64,000 nt of DNA from Lumbricus terrestris. Its lineage: Eukaryota; Annelida; Clitellata; Crassiclitellata; Lumbricidae. The notes under the pieces are model-generated. The model saw nothing but the letters and a program-made list of their open reading frames with translations. It was not told the origin of the DNA and ran no database searches. The position numbers and the translations under genes are program-made. How positions within the stretch are numbered: the stretch's first letter is position 1; each line of letters opens with the position of its first letter. The stretch spans positions 18,634,246 to 18,698,245 of the forward strand of contig OX457036.1 of NCBI GenBank assembly GCA_949752735.1, given 5' to 3'. This document shows, piece after piece, positions 48,809 through 64,000 of this stretch.

Positions 48809-49937
48809 ATAGATAGGGGTTATATCAAAATCCTCGCCTTGCTTGTATACCATACCCTGAGCAAACCTTTCTTTATCAATCCCATTCTGACTAATAAATT
48901 ATGCCTAAAGGCATGTGCTTGTTTGTTCCTCTGTTCTCTGCTAAAGCTTTCAGCTAGGTTTTTTGCTCTCTCGCTGCTGAAGAGCACTTATACTCTTCGT
49001 AACACTTTTCAAGCATAATAGAAGTTTTATTTTATTTACTTGAACAATGTTTCTTCTGTTTTATTTGCGTTTCTCTGCTCGTATCTCATCGGTAAATATA
49101 TAATTATTTTCTGTGTTAGAACAGAGATGCAGAGCGAGTCAAAGAGATGGATTGACGTTGACCGGTCAAAGAAACATAGAAGTCAGTGATGAACACGAAG
49201 AACTCAATTCTTAAACGAGGATCTCAATCGCTGTTCTACAGAGTTCCTTCAGATATTCGTCATTATAAAATCATCTGTCGGAAGAAGTGACAACTGATCA
49301 AAGAAACGATCTCGTCCGTAGAAAGAAATTTGGACACGAGCTGAACGGGGAACAGATAAGTGCATGGTAAGCAGTGTTTGATTATCTACTTGTCTTGCGC
49401 CACCTTCACTTATACCTTGCAGCATTTTACTCTAACAGATCATGCCTCATAATTTCTAAGCTTTACTCCAGTGGTGGACATGTAGTTGGTTTTCATTGCG
49501 CTTGTGATGACCTTATAAAAACGCTTGACAATGTAATCGTAATTGTAATTAAAATTCATATAGCGCCGGGCAAAGAGCAAAATAAAACAAGTGACGCGCC
49601 TTATGCTGGTCTAAACGTGATGCTATAGAATATCGTGAAGATTTCACTTTTTTACACCAGATGATTAGGAAAAGAATTCACAGTAAAATGTAGAATGGTC
49701 ACCAGTGGCAGTCTAGCAAACCGATGCCACAAGTGAATCAAACCGACGAATTCTCATCAGCTGCATACTAGATGATTACATTGTGTGACAATTACTGTAG
49801 CGCCTTTTCAGTCTGCTTCCTCTCAAACACGATGCGCTCATGACTGTTGAACTCGTAAAATATTATTTAAGTTCGTTTTAAGATTATTGTGAAAGTGTTT
49901 GCTGAACATAATATTGGATGCAACAGCATGCACTTAC

Positions 49938-50138
49938 AGCGGGGCGCGCGGGTGAGTGCTCCAAGAGGCAGATCCTATAGGCGTCTGATGACACAACGGG
50001 CTTGAGTTGATAGACGGAGCGCGGCACTTGCATAGCTTCACAGGCAGCTAAGCGCAATGATCGCTGACCCGCTTGACCTAAGACTGTGACATAAAGCTCC
50101 CTGGTGTATGTGGGTCTGGTAACGACAAACGAGGCCAT
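49938..50138 (-). CDS. Candidate first coding exon of an unknown minus-strand gene
   Basis: The ATG at 50138 opens a 67-codon frame (MASFVVTRPTYTRELYVTVL, later QVPRSVYQLKPVVSSDAYRI) without low complexity. It ends at a strong donor (GCT|GTAAGTGC). I do not recognise the protein and found no convincing next exon downstream. It could be a spurious frame. Confidence 0.3.
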
Positions 50139-50234
50139 CACTCTGTTTTAATAATGATGGATCCACCACATATTATCTGCCATAACGCGTGTTAGACTAA
50201 CAATGATGATATCGTTTCTTGTAGGTACCGATGC

Positions 50235-50745
50235 ATTGATCGATGTATGGAAGGATGGGAGAGATGATGAATGCATGGGAGAGATTGTGGTGATGAGGGA
50301 ATTGTGGTGATGGGGGAATTGTGGTGATGGGGGGAATTGTGGTGATGGGAGAGATTGTGGTGATGGCGGGGGGATGGTTGTGTGGCTAGTTTTTGTTTTG
50401 TAGTTGTTGTGTGTTTGTAGTTTATGTGTAGTAGTACCTGCCGGGCCTCTGGCGTGGCCTAAAAACCCGTAAGCTCAGCTTCTGGCAAAGGCAGGAGGGC
50501 CCCTGGCGGCGTTGAACTCCTTCGGGAGCAAGACCCGTAAGCCCAATATTATTTTATTTTGAATTTATTCTTTTATTTTGCATTGTGTTGTATTTGTTTT
50601 GTGTGGGTTGGGGAACTGGGGGATGAGAATGAGGATGAGAAGGATTGGATTGAGAATGATTGGATTGAGAGGGACTGGATTGAGAAGGATTGGATTGGAT
50701 TGAGAGGGATTGGATTGAGAGGGGTTGGATGGATTGCGAGGAAGA
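50235..50745 (+). repeat. Two purine-rich minisatellites around a GC-rich repeat fragment
   Basis: 50270-50375 repeats GGGAATTGTGGTGATGG. 50640-50745 repeats GGATTGAGAGGGATT-type units. Between them (50430-50550) is a GC-rich fragment with two acccgtaagc motifs, probably part of an unidentified mobile element. Confidence 0.75.
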
Positions 50746-50867
50746 GAAGAGGTGGAGAGGGAGGTGGCATCGAGACAGTGTGGCGGCCAACGAATCCGAC
50801 GGAAATTTTACTTGAAACTATGAAGGTCAGTCTTCAATATAATTATTATTCATTCGTTATCCATCTG

Positions 50868-50917
50868 TCTCTGCATGTCTGTCTGTGTGTCTATCTGTCT
50901 GCATGTCTGTCTCTGCT

Positions 50918-50950
<33 letters not shown>

Positions 50951-51115
50951 GTCTCTCTCTGTCTCTCTGTCTCTCTGTCTCTCTCTGTCTCTCTCTGTCT
51001 CTCTCTGTCTCTCTCTGTCTCTCTCTGTCTCTCTCTGTCTCTCTCTCTGTCTGTCTCTGTCTCTGTCTCTGTCTCTGTCTCTGTCTCTGTCTCTGTCTCT
51101 GTCTCTGTCTCTGTC

Positions 51116-51206
<91 letters not shown>
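50868..51206 (+). repeat. Long (TC)n/(TCTG)n microsatellite
   Basis: TCTG tetramers grade into TCTCTG hexamers and then a pure TC run of about 85 bp. All long frames across it are artefacts. Confidence 0.97.
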
Positions 51207-51207
<1 letters not shown>

Positions 51208-51932
51208 ACGACCGAAAGGAACCAGCTCTGTCTAATCGAGTGGTGGATTTACAGGACCAAGATCACTCAAGTCTGAGTCTCCATAGCCTGTAAACCTATA
51301 TAGTCACTGTTGCATTTAGTTAGCCAATACTTGAGGCGGTCTTTCGGTTGGTAGGCGGCAGTTAGTTTAGTTCAGTTGGTTAGAGGAGCGAGGGGAGAGG
51401 AAGACACAGCAAGGAAGAGAGGATACATTCCATAGAAGGCAGATTACACAGCAGGCAGATACTTTTGGCAATTATAGAGTGCAGACGGCCTGTGCGTAAT
51501 GTAGGCCTATTAGTTAGCAACATTGCAAAGAGAAATGTGTCATTCGATTAACTTGTATGCTGTTTTTTTTACAGTTTTCTTCACTGATGACGATTGATAA
51601 CCAACCGAGATTTGAAACCAACCGAGATTTGAAACCATGCCGCACCAGAAAAAGCTGCTTCCTCAGCCAAATTTAAAAGAGACTTTAATTGACCGATACC
51701 GTCAGAAGATACGATTTAATGGACAAAAGAAATCAAATTGCAGTCTTCTATAATTATGAGTAATTTTTGAACTGAATGACTTTCGAGATTTCTTCTTATG
51801 GAAGTCCAAAAAAATCATTCGATGATTATTCATAGCCCGTATACAGTTGATGATATTTAATTATATTCTGGTCGATCGCGAAGTCTTTCGTTTTTGTGTT
51901 CTGCTTGCAGTTAAATTGTTTAGGCTCATATA

Positions 51933-52915
51933 CAGGGTGGGCCAGCATAAATGTCCCGACTTTGCAGGCGTATAACTTCGCCAATTTTTAACATTTATTT
52001 ATACTTAATGCATCAAATTAAAGGTATTTCACTCTAGTATTAACTCTAAAAAAGTCGAACTGATACTAGTTTAGGTTTTAATTATATACTTGGATCAGCG
52101 CTAGCTACCGTTTTTTGTCATTACTGACGCATTATGACGCCGTTTCCCGGGAAAATTCTATCGTTTTTTGCTAAAACGCGCGTAGACACGATCATTTTGA
52201 GTGTTTGTAGGGTCCCTACCATGAATATATTCTAATCGCAAAACCGCGTCCTTTCAATTTTGCCAACAGCCGTGCACTGCCATGCGCTACTTCAGACGCT
52301 TGCACGCTGCCAGTCGTTTCTTTGCGTAAGAGCTGGAGAGTTCGTGGGACTTCTCGTCGACAAATTACTTTAACTTTAGGTCTATAATCTTTTCCAATAC
52401 GCTATTCAGTGCTTCTAAGACGGCCTGTTTTGCGCTGAATTTGCATGCAGGGCCTGCCCTGGTCATTGTCTTGACTGCAAATGTACGCGGACACACGAGC
52501 AATATTAGCGGATGTGAGCGCCGTGCGCTCCGATTCCCATGGTTTGCAAGTAGAAAGTCCTGTTTTATTAATTTTCCGTAGCAGATAATACAAGGTATTG
52601 TTTATTCCATCCTCTGTTAGAATATTCGTTAATCATTTCAAACGAATTAAATCCCTTACCAGTTCGTAAAATTAAGATCGAAACGCGATCATCGTCTGTC
52701 AACGGCGCCAGGTTGCGTCACAAATGACAGCAAAATATGGTAGCTAGCGCTGTTCCGGGCATATAATTAAAACCGAGACTAGTATCAGTTCGACCTTTTT
52801 AGAGATAATACTAGAGTGAAATACCTTTAATTTGATGCATAAAGTATAAATAAATGTTAAAAATTGGCGAAGTTATACGCGTGCAAAGTCGGGACATTTA
52901 TGCTGGCCCACCCTG
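51933..52915 (-). mobile_element. Mariner-like element with long inverted repeats (copy 2)
   Basis: CAGGGTGGGCCAGCATAAAT is inverted at the right end, with TA flanking on each side. It is the same family as 29477-30865 but lacks the nested insertion. On the minus strand 52593-52402 keeps YYLLRKINKTGLSTCKPWES and TSANIARVSAYICSQDND, the N-terminal DNA-binding part of a Tc/mariner transposase. The catalytic domain is deleted. Confidence 0.9.
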
Positions 52916-54627
52916 TATATTGTGTCGGGGATAAATGGCATTTAAAGCAATTCTTGGGTGGGGGCAAACAATCAGATCTGTTTTTGTAGTAGGCTAACGC
53001 ACACACAGACCAAGGCAGGTGCAACGAGATTTACTTGATCAAAACTGGTAGCAATGGGAGACCTCAGAAGGGACACAATCCCGCTAATATGGACACATTA
53101 TTTACTAGGCTACGCAAAACATTATTTCTTAAGTTAAGCAGCGTAGTTGACGCCTTGAGTGCCCTAGCTTTGGTAGACTGAGTAATATGCAAATTCAGCA
53201 GAAAGAAGTCAGAAGAAGGTGGGGGGAAGCAATACATAGCTAAAGTATTAGCAGAGACATACAAAGCTACAAAGCTAGTTAATCTACTCTTCAGGTGTAA
53301 ATTCAAATTACGTGCACTAATCACAATTTGCACGAAACAACATTTATAACTTTTCAGGCTTAATAATGGCTGCTGGATGGAGGAAGGAATTCTGTTACAA
53401 ACACTGGAACCAGCAAATTTAGAGGAATAGCCTAAGCTACAGGTCCTACAAGATCCCGACTTCCATTAATTCTAAGCTAGGCCTATAATAACTATTTTTA
53501 TCTTGTGCTCACCCACTTTTATTGTGTAACGGATGAGACTCCAAGAGGGTTTTTGCCATAATATCTCAAATTTAGTTCAGCCTTATCCCCACTGAACTTG
53601 AATAGCCCTCGTGGCATTCAGGCATGTCTGAATAAAGATTTACTTTGGGTCGATTCTTAATTCGGGGCTTTGGGAATGGTTATTGTAATTATATGGATCC
53701 TACATGTATATTCAGTTATACACAAATCACATGACATAATTATATTAGAATCCTAGCAGTGGCAAGCACTGATCACACGGGGTCCAACCGTTTTCAGAGG
53801 CACAAGTGCTAAAATTCATCCTTTGCTCCTAACTCGTAAATAATTATCTCGTAGTCCCCAAGTGCTGAAACGTTTTTCCGACTTGTATCACAACTGTCGG
53901 AATTTCCATTCAATATTTGGCATAGAACGCGCTATGGAAGTTATGATATGATCGTATGTGTAATCATCATGATTGCGGTCTACCTGTCTGAGGCTTGGAT
54001 AGATGCTGGTTTTGAGCTTCTGACGTTAGAATAGAGGACAATTAGTCTATTAGCAGACATGTCTAACCTATAGCTTAAGTTAGGTCCTCAGTCATAGCAT
54101 TTTCTAATCGGAAGCCGAATAAGTTTCAGCAATCCGTCTTCTATTTATGCGTAGAATGAGTTCAATGAATCCGGCTTCTATTTAAGAGAAACAGTTGCTC
54201 AGTCATTACAGCTGCTTCTATTAGCCTAAGCACAGAGCTATACACATGTATGCAGTCTCGTCGATCTAGTTTTGCTCTGCAAGAACGAAGAATAGATCTC
54301 GTCTGAAGTAACCGATGTTTCCTGCAGAGATCACACGTAGGCCTAAGCTTATAGGCCTACTATAGTTGCCGTCCTCTTTCAAACCTGATGTTACAGCGTG
54401 AAGCGACTCGACTTGGTCGTCTCGGAGTTAAGCTGACCGAATAGTGAGTGCTAAGGCCGTGGTTAGGGGGCGGTGTTTTGGGTGTTTGAACATCCCCCGA
54501 AATGTAAAAAGTAAGAAATAATAGAATGCATTTACTAGCAAATGATATAAAAATCAAATCCTGGCTACCGCCTTGTGAGTGCTCTGGTCATCGACAGAAC
54601 TTTCCGTTCACCAGTCGGTCTACCGAA

Positions 54628-54983
54628 CATGGGCGGAGACCTAGGGGCGGACAGGGGGGACGGTCCCCCCAATAAAAGTGTTGGGGGGACGGCCCATGCA
54701 TTTGTCCCCCCCAATGTTTGAGCGTCAAGACTTTTTTGGCGGTGAAAAATAGAAAAATTTGTCGAGATTTGGTCGGATGACTAAAAAAAGGTCATGAACT
54801 TTTTTGGCGGTGAAAAATAGAAAAATTTGTCGAGATTTGGTCGGATGACTAAAAAAAAGGTCATCAATTTTTTTTGGCGGCGAAAATAATTTTTTTTTCG
54901 AGATTTCGCCGGTCGTCAGAAATTTTTCGGAAAATCTCGCGTCTTTCCGTCCCCCCAATTCTCGGCCCAGGTCTCCGCCTATG
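54628..54983. mobile_element. MITE, CATRGGCGGAGACC family, type copy
   Basis: CATGGGCGGAGACCTAGG pairs with CCCAGGTCTCCGCCTATG. Perfect CTACCGAA lies at 54620-54627 and 54984-54991. The interior holds three near-identical ~65-bp modules (ggcggtgaaaaatag...gatgactaaaaaaaggtcat). Confidence 0.92.
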
Positions 54984-55378
54984 CTACCGAATTACATGTA
55001 AGCGATGGCGAGAGTGACCTTTGGTGGAAGGCCTACTGTATATGCCTACGGGACTGATTGGGTAAATGGACGCAGGTTGACTTCGATCTGACTATAGACG
55101 ACCTTTCGTGAAGTCTGCCTAATGCGATAGTACGCAGTGTAAGAAATGTGAAATCTGCGCTAAAGAAATCTTCGCTACGAGAACGATAAATCGTCGATAA
55201 TATAACAATATTTTCGTTTATTCGACAATCCAGTTGACACACCGCAACCGGTTACAGGGTAGCCTACAATTATGCAGTTGAAACAATTTACAGGAACTCA
55301 GATTACAGAATACATAAATCTTTATTAACTGGACAGACAGCATGCAAATGGCTGCAATACATGGCGCTAATAGCAGTC

Positions 55379-55460
55379 TACAAACAAATCCGCCCAACGG
55401 GGGCTCGAACTCGTTACCTCTCGCACTCTTGGCCAGCGTGTTATCCATTACTCTACCGCC
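55379..55460 (-). repeat. tRNA-like sequence (tRNA pseudogene or SINE head)
   Basis: On the minus strand, GGGGCGG is followed by TAGAGTAATGG (A-box) and GAGTTCGAGCC (B-box) at tRNA spacing. The acceptor and anticodon stems do not pair well and no CCA-proximal stem closes, so this is a tRNA-derived repeat rather than a working tRNA gene. Confidence 0.5.
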
Positions 55461-56740
55461 CCGCCCCCCAAATATTAGGCCTATAACCTAATGTGTGAAC
55501 TCGGATTGCAACCATGGCAGGGACATAAGTGAAGTCATGAATGGATTCGCATCTCTAACGAAGTTGGTCTCTACATTACATTACATTATATTACGTTACA
55601 TTCCTCCTATCGTTCGAATTCAGCTCAAGGTTCTTACATTAATTTGTCGGTCTTGCCTTGGCCTAGCGCATAATGTAAATTAAAACCTGCATGCTAGTTC
55701 CTAGAACCAAGGCCACCACATAAATATTATGATCATGTACTTGAAACTGTGCTTTGATGTTCCTGTACTTTGCGGATTCTCTTCAGCGCCATCTTTTAAG
55801 AGCAATGTTTTGTAGACCTATAGGCATGACGAGTTTTTGCAAATATAAATCATCTGATTGGTTGACCGACTGATTGACTGATTGACTGACTAATTCATCG
55901 ATTGCCTGACGGCATTTCAGCCTGTATACCTATGTGGTGCTTAGTGTCATATGCCCACCACTGCTTCATCGACTATACCAACTTAACAACACACGTACTG
56001 TCTAACAGCGTCTATAGAAAGACTGCTTAACAACTAGCAGTTATGAATAGTTTTGGTAACTACCCGACAAGTAGCCTATAGTAACTCTTATCAAACTACT
56101 TTTCAAAAATGCAAACACGAAATGATGCGAGGCATTGATATTACCAAGTAACATGGAAATTTATTATCCGAATTAATAATGACACATGTCAAAAAGGTCA
56201 AGCCAAAAAGTAAGAAACTCAATGGTAATAGGCTAATTAACCTATATTAATTACTGCATATTAACTAACATGGAATAGGAACTGCCAGACCATGTCGCAA
56301 GGAACCCTGTTACGCATGTTGTTTTTCAGTGGCAAACACGAAATTGCTATAACAACCACATTATCTAATGTCTACAAAGTCTCTACAACTGTACGAAACG
56401 TCTTAGAACATTGCAAATGTTAAAAAGCAACAGGCCGTCTATTTAGTCCTACTAAAAGCCACTAAATTTAAGAAGATTAAGAGGCTAGACCACTGGAACA
56501 GTTCTCAAAAAGATCGACCCACCTAGGACGTTACTGCTCGCACAAGCCACGGATCGAGAATTTTTCAGATGGGGTGGGCAAATAATGTGGGAAAGCAAAG
56601 TATCGGGGGTGGAGGGCGAGCGTCCGAAGCGCAATGCTGTGAGAAGGAAGGGGTTTAGGTGGGACTTCTTTAATTTCCACATTGAAATTGCTACATTTTA
56701 AGCTGTCAACTGAGCAAAATTGCTCTACTATTTCATTGCT

Positions 56741-57184
56741 TACTAGCTGGGGTACCCGGCGTTGCACGGGAAATTTTGATTTTTCGTCCCCAAACCCAGC
56801 TCCATCCTGTAAGGTCTTCCCAAATTCTGCTGGTTAAACTCATTTTGCATGGGGCCCCTCTTAGCGTATAATACTCCTTGGCCTAAGGCATGTATCTTTC
56901 CCAGGGCGGTTGCGCTGCGTAAGCTTTGGCGAAAAATGACGTCATTTGTTATTGCACGACGATTCAAATAATGGCGTCGCATTTGCAGCGATCGCGAAAT
57001 TAACACGGCGAAAATTAAAATGTCTAATATCTCGAGTTCTACAGTGAATAAGGAGGTCAAAATAGCGCGCCTAAGTAATTTGAGTGAAAGTCTATTTATG
57101 TAGAATGTTTAAGGTGAGTAGCTGCAAAACTGCGAGCGTGCATTCTGGACAAAGCCAGCCAAGTCATTTCTTATAGATATAAAT
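56741..57184 (+). repeat. Second copy of the ACTAGCTGG...CCCGGCGTTG repeat
   Basis: The head, gaaaaatgacgtcat interior and ttcttatagatat tail match 16018-16596. It ends about 360 bp before the stop codon of the second monooxygenase gene. Confidence 0.6.
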
Positions 57185-57545
57185 AAAGAGTGGTCTTAGA
57201 CTTTAATAAAAAATAAACTCACAATCATAGAAAATTCTTATCCAAGCTGTAATGGTAGCATTTCAAGATGCTATCTTAGCAAAATTACTTTATTATTTCA
57301 GAACCGAAAAAAGACTTGTGTGTGTTTAGCGTAAGCGGTTAAAGTGATTACGAAACTAAAAGAGAATGATGCTCAAGTAGCCAGAGGAGTTATTGGAGGT
57401 ATTGATGTGGGTGGTAATTTTGTGACCTTTCCACTGCATAATTGATTCTAAATTATTCTAGCCATTGTTGAGAGTGTAAGCTAAACGCGTGTCTCCACTA
57501 GGAGATTATTCTGAAATCCGATGATTTGCATGCAGGCCACCATGA

Positions 57546-63563
<6,018 letters not shown>

Positions 63564-64000
63564 CTGAAACACCGCGAAGATTAAGCCTCGTTCAAAATTA
63601 TTGCCGTTGACACGAAACGGAGTATCCCTCTGAAAGCTATCCGGGGGGGGATGAATTAATCTATACTCCCGGATGGAATTAACCGGTCTATACTATCTGG
63701 TGGGATAAAATCATTCTATTCCCTTTTGTGAAAAATGCGCATAATAAAAAAGTTGTGCTGTAATCAAAATTTAAAGTGACTCTAATTGTTTTAAGTGTTC
63801 TAAGCAATGCTCAGATAAAGGCAACTCGAATTTATTTAGTGACTTTGAGTGTTCTTAAGTGTTTTAAATATTTTAAGTGCTATAAAAACAGGGCAAAACA
63901 AAATATATCCTATATTTGGAATAAACATACCTGTTAGTGTCATTGTTCAAAACAAAGCAAATGAAAATTAATTTGCAAAAAAACACGCGGAAGCGGTTTT
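63564..64000. other. Intron or 5' region of the second monooxygenase gene, nothing identified
   Basis: This is AT-rich sequence with a short tandem-like stretch (aagtgactytgagtgtt-ctaagtg, 63770-63880). No exon resembling exon 4 of the paralogue was found. Confidence 0.5.

Noticed and set aside
50559..51293. 244-codon Ser/Leu/Cys-rich frame
   Set aside because: It runs through the (TC)n/(TCTG)n microsatellite and a GGATTGAGA minisatellite.

Overview
This is nuclear DNA from a ciliated animal. Genes are split by GT-AG introns, spacers are full of simple repeats, and LINEs, SINEs, mariner and hAT-like elements are common. A temptin domain fused to a copper monooxygenase, and a complete BBS1 beside a DNAI3 gene, point to a non-vertebrate, probably marine, metazoan. 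The frequent TAGGCCTA-type palindrome and the element mix would fit an echinoderm or hemichordate-like genome, but the sequence alone does not fix the phylum.

Layout. (1) 677-8419, minus: the first six coding exons of DNAI3 (WDR63), an axonemal dynein intermediate chain; the rest lies left of the window. (2) 8420-11022: spacer between two divergent ciliary genes, with a candidate RFX X-box. (3) 11023-22784, plus: a complete 14-exon BBS1 of 585 codons. The acceptor of its last exon has been amplified into a 46-bp tandem array. (4) 24085-38139, minus: a complete 8-exon gene of 569 codons with signal peptide, temptin domain, two-domain copper type II ascorbate-dependent monooxygenase, Ser/Thr stalk and hydrophobic C-terminal tail. 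(5) 38140-57545: repeat-rich spacer with LINE pieces, a SINE, MITEs, a mariner element, long microsatellites, a GC-rich block with a single-exon orphan ORF (44868-45731), and one exon-like ORF of unknown affiliation (49938-50138). (6) 57546-63563, minus: exons 5-8 of a tandem paralogue of the temptin-monooxygenase gene, with the same exon lengths and phases but a shortened last exon. Its 5' exons should lie right of the window.

How the parts relate. DNAI3 (dynein arm motor of motile cilia) and BBS1 (BBSome cargo adaptor) are transcribed away from each other, as expected if they share cilia-specific control. The two monooxygenase genes form a head-to-tail array of predicted secreted or surface copper enzymes. 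Mobile DNA explains most of the rest. About a dozen short elements have terminal inverted repeats and 8-bp target duplications readable by eye, and several with different ends carry the same internal module. A tRNA-derived SINE shares its 3' end with a CR1-like LINE in the same window.
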